Source: a virus. From it: 64,000 nucleotides of DNA. The position numbers were made by a program, and so were the translations under genes. Shown here one piece after another: positions 1-6,248 of this stretch (position 1 is the first letter of the stretch; the number at the start of each line of letters is the position of its first letter). Under the pieces are notes generated by a model. The model was not told the DNA's origin. It saw only the letters and a list, made by a program, of their open reading frames with translations, and did no database searches. The stretch spans positions 1 to 64,000 of IMG/VR virus record IMGVR_UViG_3300012000_000005. One strand, 5' to 3'.

Positions 1-233
1 TCAATGGTGCTCCAATCGAGTTGTGAAGCAAGGTTATTGTAGAGTCCGACCGCGTAGTCTTCCTCCATGTTACCTTCACGTACCTCTGACTTGAAGGTTG
101 TCTCTACCACATTGGATATGCGGTTAGATGTGTATTTGTTCGCTAAGTCGGTGGCGATAGTCTTAGCCTCTGCCACCTTCTCTTGAACGTCGCTATCGGT
201 GTAGATGTTCACACCGTCGGGCGTTGTAATCAC
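1..233 (-). CDS. Unknown leftward gene, 3' end outside window
   Basis: The reverse strand is open from a GTG at 233 to the window edge, giving at least 77 residues. The product begins MITTPDGVNIYTDSDVQEKV and is helical and acidic. An AGGGGG Shine-Dalgarno lies about 10 nt upstream of the GTG, and no ATG alternative exists. The gene is not recognised. It is the last visible unit of the leftward block and is preceded by the same terminator, hairpin and DnaA-box module as its neighbours, so it is probably transcribed on its own. Confidence 0.7.
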   Translation of the reverse strand, partial: MITTPDGVNIYTDSDVQEKVAEAKTIATDLANKYTSNRISNVVETTFKSEVREGNMEEDYAVGLYNNLASQLDWSTI

Positions 234-330
234 TTGGGTATGTCCCCCTTGTCTCTTGTAAGAGGCTTTCTCTTACATAGGCTAATCTAATATAAGAATG
301 CGGCAATCTCTACTCACATTGGTAAATATT

Positions 331-359
331 TGATAACAATTCCAGGGAAGTTATCCACA
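331..359 (-). promoter_or_regulatory. Control module A: DnaA box plus promoter-like segment
   Basis: A perfect TTATCCACA 9-mer (351-359, plus strand) is followed toward the leftward gene by an AATTGTTAT segment (331-341). On the minus strand this reads CTGTGG, 17 bp, GTTATC, which could be a weak -35/-10 pair. The same arrangement recurs at 973-1004, 2241-2267, 3034-3061 and 3841-3861. It could be a promoter overlapping a host DnaA site, or purely a DnaA-binding operator. Confidence 0.6.
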
Positions 360-368
360 GGCTGCCGA

Positions 369-451
369 GTTTGTGTTGGGCTGGCTGGCTATCTACTAAA
401 GCATTAGTAGATAGAGATAAGTAATAGCCAGCCAGCCAGCCCAACACAAAC
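369..451. repeat. Long inverted repeat, module A
   Basis: Arms 369-392 and 424-451 begin and end with GTTTGTGTTGGG and its complement and pair over 24 bp, the right arm carrying one extra 4-bp GCCA unit. A second 10-bp stem (389-398 with 405-414) sits inside. The element lies between the terminator of the 493-888 gene and the promoter-like segment of the next gene, so it is transcribed only by read-through. That favours a DNA-level role. Confidence 0.85.
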
Positions 452-479
452 AAAAACCCCCGTGCTTGGCACGGGGGCA
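452..479 (-). terminator. Rho-independent terminator of the 493-888 gene
   Basis: On the minus strand a GC-only stem (GCCCCCGTG and CACGGGGG with a short loop) is followed by TTTTTG, directly after the stop at 493. Confidence 0.85.
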
Positions 480-492
480 TTTGCTAGGCTTA

Positions 493-888
493 TTACAGCC
501 ATTGACTTACAGATTTATACACAGACGCTGGGACGCTCTGCTCGTTGGTCATACCCAACAACTTGATAGTCCTAGTAAGTTCTTCGTAATCACTATCGTG
601 ATACATACCTTGTGGTTTATCAGGTCGGTCAGGTGAAGCAGGAATAACAGCCTTATCAACAACGAACTCAATTTCTAGTGTGTTGTTCCACGAACGGAAG
701 CAGGTGTTCTTGACCTCTAACTTACCTTGCTTGGCTAACGCAACTACCTTCTCGGCAAACTTTGCGTTTTCCTTTTCATACTTTTCCTCTGCCTTCTTGT
801 ATTCGGCACGGAACTTGTCTTGCTCAGCAAGACGACTCTTGAGTGCGTCCAATAGGACTACTCTATCTACCTTTATGGTGGTTGCCAT
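493..888 (-). CDS. Unknown 131-aa coiled-coil protein
   Basis: The ATG at 888 is preceded by AAAGGGG with ideal spacing. The N-terminal 60 residues are highly charged and heptad-like (KSRLAEQDKFRAEYKKAEEK), predicting a coiled coil. The C-terminal half is mixed and ends in QWL. No family is recognised. The gene forms a single-gene leftward unit with its own terminator and upstream control module. An early regulatory or host-interaction role is possible from position only. Confidence 0.8.
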   Translation of the reverse strand: MATTIKVDRVVLLDALKSRLAEQDKFRAEYKKAEEKYEKENAKFAEKVVALAKQGKLEVKNTCFRSWNNTLEIEFVVDKAVIPASPDRPDKPQGMYHDSDYEELTRTIKLLGMTNEQSVPASVYKSVSQWL

Positions 889-972
889 AAAAGCCCCTTT
901 CTCTTGTATCGGTATCTCCGATAGGACTATCTAATCATTTCTTGTTATCTATCTCAAGCGTAGTAGGTATCT

Positions 973-1004
973 TTTGTATAACGATTTCTCTGGAGTTATC
1001 CACA
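973..1004 (-). promoter_or_regulatory. Control module B: DnaA box plus promoter-like segment
   Basis: A perfect TTATCCACA lies at 996-1004. On the minus strand CTGTGG is separated by 17 bp from GTTATA, the same geometry as module A. It lies upstream of the 493-888 gene. Confidence 0.6.
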
Positions 1005-1011
1005 GGCAGAT

Positions 1012-1090
1012 GTTTGTGTTGGGGCTTTATATATGGGCAGGAAAAGACAACTACCCTGCCCATAAGCTCATATAAAGCCCCAACACAAAC
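1012..1090. repeat. Long inverted repeat, module B
   Basis: Arms 1012-1032 and 1070-1090 are perfectly complementary over 21 bp and share the GTTTGTGTTGGG end with modules A and C. The inner halves differ from those modules yet still pair. An inner 8-bp stem pairs 1033-1040 (ATGGGCAG) with 1056-1063. Confidence 0.85.
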
Positions 1091-1094
1091 AAGA

Positions 1095-1121
1095 GAGCCC
1101 CCCGCTGGGTGCGGGGGGCTC
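1095..1121 (-). terminator. Terminator downstream of the DUF932 gene
   Basis: An 11-bp perfect stem (1095-1105 with 1111-1121, GAGCCCCCCGC) with a 5-nt loop lies just beyond the stop at 1136. The U-tract is poor (CTCTTGTTTG), so termination may be incomplete. Confidence 0.65.
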
Positions 1122-1135
1122 GGGGGCGTTACGCG

Positions 1136-2143
1136 TTACGCGTTAGCGAATTCGCGGACCGCGGATAGAATGCGTGCCTTTTCGGCATTTACCATGGCGT
1201 CAAACCCGCTAGCAGCAGCCTTGATTGCCTCGCCATTGGCGGTGCGTGATGGACGGAAATAGTCCAGGCGCTCAGTTAGCGCATTAAGCGCACCCCATGC
1301 GGTCCCGCGGATTCCGTCCTGCGTAGGCGCCTTGAAATATAGGTCATTCAAGACGTCGATTTTTTGCGCATGCTTAGTGACAGTGCCTTTTGGCGCATTA
1401 TCATCAAGCGGATATATAGCGGTGAGCAACTTACCCCATTGAACATTGTCAACTGGCGTTTCGAATAAAGCCTTAGCCATAGATTCGAATTCGTCCATGT
1501 GATTGAATGTTAGGCCTAGCACACGGCGGGCCTCAGCGACGCGTCCCTCAACTTTTAAAGTGTGGCGCACTTTAAAAGATTGCTTAGTGGACTTTAGCGC
1601 CATGTTCAGCGTGTTTTGGCATACGACGCGTACGGGCGTAATTGACGCCTGCACACTGGCGCTACCGTCATGTGAAGAATGCACTAGTAAATAAGTGACA
1701 GTCTTATCAGCGACACCTTGCGGGTCTAGAATGAATTCGCGAGGTACAACTAGGCTACCGAATACGATTCGGCCGTCCTTGATTGAGCCAGCGGATTCCC
1801 ATTTGGCGCCACCGTCCAAAATATTATCGCCAAAATTGAAGAGGTCCTCATTTTGGAATACGGAATAGCGGTCACCTACGACGGAAAGCACGTCAGTGCC
1901 AGCGTCGACGGGATTAGTACGCACAACATAGTTGAGCGCGGATTTAGTACGATACCCTGCAGGATAGATGACTGGCTCAAGACGTACATTCCAGTCATTA
2001 AGCAATGCGCCCTTGAGCATGTCCGCGGTAGTAATATCCGCGTCCACGTCGAAAGTTGCATTTGCTAACCCATGCCATGCAGGGGCGCCACGTAGGGCAA
2101 AAGCAACTTGCCCGTTTTCGTGAGTTTCGAGGTTATGAGCCAC
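1136..2143 (-). CDS. DUF932 family phage/plasmid-like protein
   Basis: The 335-residue product matches DUF932 (TIGR03299-type) in length and motifs: N-terminal GAPAWHGL, then VVGDRYSVFQNED, and VRVVCQNTLNMA in the middle. DUF932 proteins are common in phages and plasmids and their function is unproven; a role in DNA metabolism is often guessed. An upstream ATG at 2161 is in frame. However, an AAAGGGGAG Shine-Dalgarno lies inside that extension, 4-5 nt before a GTG at 2143, so the GTG is preferred (product starts MAHNLETHENG). The gene is a single leftward unit under control module C. Confidence 0.9.
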   Translation of the reverse strand: MAHNLETHENGQVAFALRGAPAWHGLANATFDVDADITTADMLKGALLNDWNVRLEPVIYPAGYRTKSALNYVVRTNPVDAGTDVLSVVGDRYSVFQNEDLFNFGDNILDGGAKWESAGSIKDGRIVFGSLVVPREFILDPQGVADKTVTYLLVHSSHDGSASVQASITPVRVVCQNTLNMALKSTKQSFKVRHTLKVEGRVAEARRVLGLTFNHMDEFESMAKALFETPVDNVQWGKLLTAIYPLDDNAPKGTVTKHAQKIDVLNDLYFKAPTQDGIRGTAWGALNALTERLDYFRPSRTANGEAIKAAASGFDAMVNAEKARILSAVREFANA

Positions 2144-2240
2144 GATTCTCCCCTTTCGCATAAGGATAGGCGGGTGCCTATCAATGGCCAGCCTATCATA
2201 GGACGCGCTAGTACTATCTCATTCTCTGCATAACATATTT

Positions 2241-2267
2241 ATAACAATCTCCAGATAGTTATCCACA
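2241..2267 (-). promoter_or_regulatory. Control module C: DnaA box plus promoter-like segment
   Basis: A perfect TTATCCACA lies at 2259-2267. On the minus strand CTGTGG, 17 bp, GTTATAAAT reads toward the DUF932 gene. Confidence 0.6.
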
Positions 2268-2276
2268 GCCGCGAAT

Positions 2277-2365
2277 GTTTGTGTTGGGCTGCTTATTGGG
2301 CACTAGGACTAGCTATAACGCCAGTTGCTAGTCCAGCCCAGAGCCATAAGCAGCCCAACACAAAC
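2277..2365. repeat. Long inverted repeat, module C
   Basis: Arms 2277-2296 and 2346-2365 pair perfectly over 20 bp and share the outer GTTTGTGTTGGG. An inner 8-bp stem (GGACTAGC, 2306-2313, with 2327-2334) adds a second tier. The loop and inner sequence are unrelated to modules A and B. Confidence 0.85.
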
Positions 2366-2370
2366 AAAAA

Positions 2371-2390
2371 GCCCCGCATTTCTGCGGGGC
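2371..2390 (-). terminator. Terminator of the 2409-2942 operon
   Basis: GCCCCGCA and TGCGGGGC form an 8-bp stem with a 4-nt loop, followed on the minus strand by TTTTTG. Confidence 0.85.
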
Positions 2391-2408
2391 TTCTTGGTTA
2401 GGGGGTTG

Positions 2409-2588
2409 TTACTTCACACCGCAAGCGGTGAGAAACTTATCCCTTTGAAAGTTAGCGTTATCTGCGCCGTAGATAATCGCCAACTCGTAGGCAACCTTCT
2501 TCAATACTTCTTCATTTGCGGGGTTCATCAGTTGTTTGATGATTTCCGCGTGCGCCTTGTAGGTGGCGCGGTGCCACTTAGTAGCCAT
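2409..2588 (-). CDS. Unknown 59-aa protein, last gene of small leftward operon
   Basis: The product starts MATKWHRATYKAHAEIIKQL and is helical. The frame is open further upstream, but GGAGGCAAAACATGG places the start at 2588, with a textbook Shine-Dalgarno inside the end of the upstream gene (11-bp overlap). No family is recognised. It is the third gene of a translationally coupled set ending at the strong terminator at 2371-2390. Confidence 0.75.
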   Translation of the reverse strand: MATKWHRATYKAHAEIIKQLMNPANEEVLKKVAYELAIIYGADNANFQRDKFLTACGVK

Positions 2589-2802
2589 GTTTTGCCTCCA
2601 AGTCTTCCTCAACTCGTGACTCAATCCATGAGTCATAAGCGTATTCCGCTTCTAACTTGTGCATGCGCTCGCAATCATCACAGACCGCGTCCGCTTGTCC
2701 TTCACTATAACCGCGAAACCAGCCAGCGCGGTAAGAGAAGAAGAAAACAACACCAGCAAGAATAAGGTCAATCATCAGATTGAAACCATTATAAAACATC
2801 AT
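2578..2802 (-). CDS. Small membrane-anchored protein, 74 aa
   Basis: The N-terminus carries one hydrophobic segment (residues about 10-25, LMIDLILAGVVFFFSY). A charged C-terminal region with a CDDC pair (residues about 42-45) follows, then an acidic helix. It is probably a single-pass membrane protein with a cytoplasmic tail. Its ATG overlaps the TGA of the preceding gene (ATGA at 2799-2802), indicating translational coupling. The function is unknown. Confidence 0.75.
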   Translation of the reverse strand: MMFYNGFNLMIDLILAGVVFFFSYRAGWFRGYSEGQADAVCDDCERMHKLEAEYAYDSWIESRVEEDLEAKHGY

Positions 2803-2942
2803 GCTGACACCTTCGCCTTCTGCTCATTGGCGCAATCGTAGCAAATGCGCTCGATTTGCTCCATGCACTCTAGAAGAAACGCATCTACTCCCGAGAATAC
2901 GATATTCTCAGAGGTATCACATACTCCACACTTGCCGAACAT
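2799..2942 (-). CDS. 47-aa zinc-ribbon-like miniprotein
   Basis: An ATG at 2942 gives a 47-residue product beginning MFGKCGVCDTSENIVFSG. Two CxxC pairs (CGVC near residue 5, CYDC near residue 34) separated by a helix suggest one zinc site. It is the first gene of the operon, has AGGTAGG upstream, and ends in the ATGA overlap that starts the membrane protein gene. The function is unknown. Confidence 0.7.
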   Translation of the reverse strand: MFGKCGVCDTSENIVFSGVDAFLLECMEQIERICYDCANEQKAKVSA

Positions 2943-3033
2943 AACAACCTACCTATTCTATAAGCGCCCCTTGCGCTTATGAGATAACACTACAACAACA
3001 CACCGACAACACCAAGCCGACACGATTACAGAT

Positions 3034-3061
3034 TTATAACAATTTCTAAAAGTTATCCACA
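3034..3061 (-). promoter_or_regulatory. Control module D: DnaA box plus promoter-like segment
   Basis: A perfect TTATCCACA lies at 3053-3061. On the minus strand TTGTGG, 16 bp, GTTATAAAT follows. Only a single arm of the long repeat survives nearby (CCAACACAAAC, 3100-3110), with no complete partner, so the hairpin part of the module is degenerate here. Confidence 0.55.
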
Positions 3062-3144
3062 ATCTCTTCAACAACTCCCTATAGAACGGGGTGGGTGGGC
3101 CAACACAAACTTTGGCAGGCTTCGGGTTTGGCGCCCTAAATAAT

Positions 3145-3174
3145 AAAGGCCCGAGGGGGAAGTCTCGGGCCTTT
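3145..3174 (-). terminator. Terminator of the 3178-3753 operon
   Basis: An 11-bp perfect stem pairs 3145-3155 (AAAGGCCCGAG) with 3164-3174, immediately after the stop codon at 3178-3180. The T-tract is short. Confidence 0.7.
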
Positions 3175-3177
3175 GGT

Positions 3178-3348
3178 CTAGAAACAACAACTCATTGTGC
3201 AATGAGGTTGATGTCCTCGTGTGAATGGTTCATGACTTGGGCCATGTCCTTCACATCTATCGCACCCAACTACGGCGCGGTATTCGTGAGGCTTATCGTT
3301 GCACCCATTAGCCTCCCAGGTGCAGACTCGTGTTTCATATTCAAGCAT
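3178..3348 (-). CDS. Cys/His-rich 56-aa miniprotein
   Basis: The product begins MLEYETRVCTWEANGCNDKP and contains CDRCEGHG, followed by several His and Cys residues up to CTMSCCF, so metal binding is likely. A longer in-frame reading to 3411 exists. GGAGGT lies upstream of the ATG at 3348, and that start leaves only an 8-bp overlap with the preceding gene, as is typical here. It is not a recognised family. Confidence 0.65.
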   Translation of the reverse strand: MLEYETRVCTWEANGCNDKPHEYRAVVGCDRCEGHGPSHEPFTRGHQPHCTMSCCF

Positions 3349-3568
3349 GGAGCTCAGACCTCCATTCCTTGTATAACACTTGGGCCCTGCGTGGGTGGGT
3401 GATGATTTCAATCGCCATGTCTATGGTGTAGAGAGTCTTGGTGTAGCGTATGCGTGGCTTATCCTCCATGAACCACATCAAGCGCCCCACTGGTGAGTTC
3501 AGGTCATGAGGCCCTACATAGCGAGCGCGTCGGCGCTCGCTAAGTAGGTCTAGAAATCGGGCAATCAT
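3341..3568 (-). CDS. Unknown 75-aa protein
   Basis: This is a basic N-terminal helix (MIARFLDLLSERRRARY) followed by a mixed domain. The start overlaps the stop of the preceding gene as ATGA (3565-3568), so it is translationally coupled. It is the middle gene of a three-gene leftward operon. No family is recognised. Confidence 0.75.
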   Translation of the reverse strand: MIARFLDLLSERRRARYVGPHDLNSPVGRLMWFMEDKPRIRYTKTLYTIDMAIEIITHPRRAQVLYKEWRSELHA

Positions 3569-3753
3569 GCGGAGGCCTTGATAGTGCCGACAATATCGGC
3601 GGCCTTCTGGAAACCATCAGCCATACCCTGAGAGTATGCGTTGCTTACAAGCCCTACTAGTAGAGACTCAACTGAGTTTCTAACATCAGGCGCGGTGAGT
3701 TTGAGAACAAGAGCGATAGCCTCGCTTCTAGCCTCGTTTTGACCTAGTGACAT
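3565..3753 (-). CDS. Unknown 62-aa helical protein
   Basis: This is the first gene of the leftward operon nearest the divergent control region. It starts at ATG 3753 with AGGGGAT upstream. The product is amphipathic and helical (APDVRNSVESLLVGLVSNAY) with no motif that I recognise. By position it is among the first genes expressed leftward from the 3754-4095 region. Confidence 0.75.
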   Translation of the reverse strand: MSLGQNEARSEAIALVLKLTAPDVRNSVESLLVGLVSNAYSQGMADGFQKAADIVGTIKASA

Positions 3754-4095
3754 TTTATATCCCCTAACTAGTGAGCGCCTTGCTCACTGGGATAAACATA
3801 TGCGATAGCCCTAGCATACGCAAGCGCACATGGTCTCAGATGTATAACAATTTTATCCACATATCCACACCCCCCACCCTTAAGTCTGTGGATAACTAGG
3901 GACGCCGCCAGGCTTTACGAGCACCTACATATGGGTGGGGTGGGCAGTAGCCCGACGGCGCGATTGCGGTGGAGTCCCAAAATATTTTTAAAGGGTACAT
4001 TTACCAGGCAGTAGCCCCGCAGGGGATTTCATTAGCCGAATAAGTTCTTTGCGCTTACCCTTTTTAATTTAGATTGCCCTTTTACCCTATTTGCC
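3754..4095. promoter_or_regulatory. Divergent control region with paired DnaA boxes
   Basis: This 342-bp stretch has no credible gene and separates leftward from rightward transcription. It contains TTATCCACA at 3853-3861 and its inverse TGTGGATAA at 3887-3895. A TTGTTATA element (minus strand) abuts the first box. A hairpin-forming GGGCAGTAGCCC (3942-3953) is echoed by GGCAGTAGCCC at 4007-4017. AT-rich runs (3980-3992, 4060-4072) could supply -10 regions for rightward transcription, but no convincing -35/-10 pair stands out there. Confidence 0.6.
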
Positions 4096-4323
4096 GTGGA
4101 CTTCATTAACTTTCTGAGCGATAACCTGGATTGCCCTGGGCGTGTCGCACGTTTTGCTCGTATTATCTTTTCTGATGTACATAACGGATGTGGACGACTG
4201 GAGTGGGGAGCAGTCGCGTGGAAGGGACACTTTGAGGAAAAACACCCTGAAACTAGCCCACAGTTAATACATATGCTTACAGAGACTTATGTGACATATA
4301 TCCGTACGCTCAATCAAGAATAG
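4096..4323 (+). CDS. YozE SAM-like small protein
   Basis: This 75-residue protein has the layout of the YozE SAM-like family: an N-terminal FINFLSDN helix, then PGRVARFARIIFSD, then W..HFEEKHPE and a C-terminal helix ending in YVTYIRTL. It would be a compact helical bundle of unknown role; such proteins occur in Firmicutes, Actinobacteria and their phages. Translation starts at GTG 4096 with no clear Shine-Dalgarno. It is the first rightward gene after the divergent region. Confidence 0.6.
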   Translation: MDFINFLSDNLDCPGRVARFARIIFSDVHNGCGRLEWGAVAWKGHFEEKHPETSPQLIHMLTETYVTYIRTLNQE

Positions 4324-4337
4324 GAGATACTTAAGTT

Positions 4338-4541
4338 ATGGAACCATTCGGCCCTATTGCAAAAGGCATCGTAAGCCGCTCCAATGATTCCCGTAGAGTC
4401 ATTGACCTATCCGCAACGCGGAGAGTTAAAGAACTTACGGGTAAGGTAGTCCCCATCGAGTTAGACAGGTCATCCCGCAACGCAGCTTTTGAAAAGCATG
4501 TTGATGAAGCTCTAAGGATGGGGAATCCCGATAAAAAATGA
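4338..4541 (+). CDS. Unknown 67-aa protein
   Basis: The start at ATG 4338 follows AGGAGAT. The product (MEPFGPIAKGIVSRSNDSRR) is basic in the middle and resembles no family I know. Its TGA overlaps the ATG of the next gene (4538-4541), so both are probably co-translated. A minus-strand reading across the same region is a shadow. Confidence 0.7.
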   Translation: MEPFGPIAKGIVSRSNDSRRVIDLSATRRVKELTGKVVPIELDRSSRNAAFEKHVDEALRMGNPDKK

Positions 4542-4639
4542 GCGACATCTGTAATAAGTGCGAACATAACTTAGACGCTTACGGACTTTGCACAGAGAAC
4601 GCTTGTTCATGTTTTTGTGAAAAGAGGAACTATGGCTAA
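4538..4639 (+). CDS. 33-aa Cys-rich microprotein
   Basis: This very short gene begins MSDICNKCEHNLDAYGLC and continues with a CSCFC cluster, giving seven cysteines in 33 residues. It would bind one or two metal ions. It is coupled at both ends: ATGA with the preceding gene, and an 8-bp overlap with the DUF6321-like gene whose Shine-Dalgarno (AGAGGA) lies inside it. Its coding status rests on the overlaps and Cys pattern. Confidence 0.6.
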   Translation: MSDICNKCEHNLDAYGLCTENACSCFCEKRNYG

Positions 4640-4892
4640 ATCACCAGCGTGGCAACGCAAAGAAGGTAAGAACCCTAAAGGCGGTCTTAATGCAAAAGGC
4701 CGTGCCAGTGCAAAGGCAGAGGGACATAATCTAAAGCCACCAGTAAGCGCAAAGCAGGCTAAGAAGTCACCTAAGAGTGCTGCACGTCGTAAATCATTCT
4801 GCGCACGTATGGGCGGTATGCCAGGCGCAATGAAAAAGCCTAATGGAGAACCAACACGTAAAGCTCTCGCACTACGTAAATGGGATTGCTAA
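4632..4892 (+). CDS. DUF6321-like conserved phage protein
   Basis: The 86-residue product starts MAKSPAWQRKEGKNPKGGLN and ends with RRKSFCARMGGMPG, then TRKALALRKWDC. This is the signature layout of a small basic family widespread in marine and freshwater phages (DUF6321 by my recollection). It is likely nucleic-acid binding, function unproven. An in-frame GTG 15 nt earlier is less well placed than the ATG at 4632 with AGAGGA upstream. Confidence 0.8.
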   Translation: MAKSPAWQRKEGKNPKGGLNAKGRASAKAEGHNLKPPVSAKQAKKSPKSAARRKSFCARMGGMPGAMKKPNGEPTRKALALRKWDC

Positions 4893-5062
4893 TGACTCTC
4901 TCACACTGCCGTCATGTGTATGAAGAGACAGATGAGGACATCTGTAGCGCATGTGGTCGTCCTACCCATCGCACTGATTGGGAGTTACAGAACCTAATGA
5001 TGAAGAAGTGGTTAAAGGATAACCCTGACGCATGGAAGACCGTAGGGTGGTGGAGCATATGA
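4892..5062 (+). CDS. Zinc-ribbon small protein, 56 aa
   Basis: The start overlaps the preceding stop (TAATG at 4890-4894). The sequence MTLSHCRHVYEETDEDICSA carries a C-x-H and CSAC arrangement typical of a single zinc knuckle. A Trp-rich helix ends in WWSI. It resembles small CxxC proteins found beside DUF6321-like genes in other phages. The function is unknown. Confidence 0.7.
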   Translation: MTLSHCRHVYEETDEDICSACGRPTHRTDWELQNLMMKKWLKDNPDAWKTVGWWSI

Positions 5063-5307
5063 TTAACGACCCAGCGCTAGGACGCAATAAAGCTCAGCGT
5101 GCTTTTGGCAATGATATGCCAAATAAAAAAGGTGTAAACACGAAAAAAAAGCCTCCGTTGAAGCAGAAACGCAGTCGCGTCAATGAGTTTCGAAATGACC
5201 GTAATGGTATGTTTTCGGGTCCGCGTCCAACATATGGAAGATACAATGTATCTGAACAAGCGAGTGATGTTTTAAATAACTCATTCAGAAATCGAGGAGA
5301 ACGATAA
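5059..5307 (+). CDS. Unknown basic protein, 82 aa
   Basis: The product begins MINDPALGRNKAQRAFGNDM and is rich in Lys/Arg/Asn (KKKPPLKQKRSR), so it may bind nucleic acid. ATGA at 5059-5062 couples it to the previous gene; the longer in-frame start at 5032 is less likely. The composition is shared with other basic small proteins in this block. No family is recognised. Confidence 0.65.
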   Translation: MINDPALGRNKAQRAFGNDMPNKKGVNTKKKPPLKQKRSRVNEFRNDRNGMFSGPRPTYGRYNVSEQASDVLNNSFRNRGER

Positions 5308-5519
5308 TGTTACCAGCAATCGGAGCAGCAGTAGCAAGATTAGCACCAATGGTTGCACGAGTTGGTGGGTCTAGCGTTGGAAAGGCTGCAACACGCGGAG
5401 CAGTAACTGGAGTTGAACGTGGAGTAGCTGGTAGAGTAGCAAACATGGTACAAGGTCAAAAAGACGGAAATAACCAACAACAGCCACCACAGCAACCTTC
5501 ATATCCAAATTTTGTGTAA
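5307..5519 (+). CDS. Unknown Ala/Gly-rich 70-aa protein
   Basis: The N-terminal 50 residues are small and hydrophobic-amphipathic (MLPAIGAAVARLAPMVARVG). A Gln/Pro tail (QQQPPQQPSYPNFV) follows. It may associate with membrane or a capsid surface, but this is a guess from composition. The start overlaps the preceding stop (TAATG) and GAGGAGAACG provides the ribosome site. Confidence 0.65.
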   Translation: MLPAIGAAVARLAPMVARVGGSSVGKAATRGAVTGVERGVAGRVANMVQGQKDGNNQQQPPQQPSYPNFV

Positions 5520-5674
5520 TGAAATCGAAAGACAGCCAGTTTCCTACATGCGATAATTGTGGGAGAGAAATTCGAGGAAAGGTTCTAAGTGTCAAGACTA
5601 AATCAGCTGACCAAACCTTTCATCCCGACCATCATGGATGTTCGGAAGCAAGCAGACCAAAGGATTCTAAGTAA
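5519..5674 (+). CDS. 51-aa zinc-finger-like protein
   Basis: The sequence contains TCDNCGREI near residue 10 and HPDHHGC near residue 36. This C2...H/C spacing looks like a treble-clef or LIM-type single zinc site. Both ends overlap neighbours as TAATG. The function is unknown; it lies directly upstream of the HNH gene. Confidence 0.65.
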   Translation: MKSKDSQFPTCDNCGREIRGKVLSVKTKSADQTFHPDHHGCSEASRPKDSK

Positions 5675-5964
5675 TGGCAACTACTAAGAAATTTGGACCT
5701 TACAAAGGCTCCAAAGAGAACGGAGGTCGTCCAATCTACGTCTACAAGAAAAAAGTAGGCGGTAAGTGGGTTACTACTTCGAAGAATAAGGCCCGTGCCG
5801 ATTATGAATCGAAGAATGGAAAACTACCTCGAGGGACAGATGTTGACCATAAAGATAACAACCACAGCAATGACTCTAAAGGAAACCTAAGAGCATTGAA
5901 GCACGGAAAGAACACGGCTAAGGAAAACAAGCGCCGCGCTGGTAAGAAGGAGAACGAGAAATAA
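5674..5964 (+). CDS. HNH endonuclease-like protein
   Basis: The 96-residue protein contains DVDHKDNNHSND followed by GNLRALKHGKNTAKENKRR. This matches the HNH_3 pattern (His59, Asn71 and a C-terminal Asn). An N-terminal strand-rich region (GRPIYVYKKKVGGKWVTTSK) resembles the DNA-binding part of stand-alone phage HNH proteins. It should be a metal-dependent nicking or cutting endonuclease, either a free-standing homing type or a host/phage DNA processing enzyme. It is not next to the terminase, so a packaging role is less likely. Confidence 0.85.
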   Translation: MATTKKFGPYKGSKENGGRPIYVYKKKVGGKWVTTSKNKARADYESKNGKLPRGTDVDHKDNNHSNDSKGNLRALKHGKNTAKENKRRAGKKENEK

Positions 5965-6248
5965 TGCCTATCTATCGTAAGGGCGATGACCTATCTGACC
6001 TACACAAGGCTGCTCTAGCACAGCAGATTGGTGAGGCTACTAAGCGTCGCAACATGACTGGTGCAGAGCTTACTGAATATGAATACAACACTGGTCGTAC
6101 TGGAGCTGAGCGCGTTCTAACAGCTGGTCCATCAACTGACCCACGCAGAGACATTATTGGTCCTGTAAGTGGCGACCATATGAAGCGTTTTGGTGCTCAA
6201 ATGCGTAATGCTAAAGCAACCAAAGAAAGAGAAATGAAGAGACGATAA
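5964..6248 (+). CDS. Unknown 94-aa protein
   Basis: The product begins MPIYRKGDDLSDLHKAALAQ and is charged, with a GERVL-type turn region (GRTGAERVLTAGPSTDPRRD) in the middle. No family is recognised. The start overlaps the HNH stop as TAATG; the end overlaps the next gene in the same way, so these genes form one tightly coupled operon. Confidence 0.7.
   Translation: MPIYRKGDDLSDLHKAALAQQIGEATKRRNMTGAELTEYEYNTGRTGAERVLTAGPSTDPRRDIIGPVSGDHMKRFGAQMRNAKATKEREMKRR

Noticed and set aside
2144-2161. ATG at 2161 as start of the DUF932 gene
   Set aside because: The Shine-Dalgarno lies downstream of this ATG and directly before GTG 2143, so translation should begin at the GTG.
3900-4030. tRNA or structured RNA gene around the GGCAGTAGCCC repeats
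   Set aside because: No cloverleaf, T-loop or anticodon arm could be formed; only short hairpins are visible.
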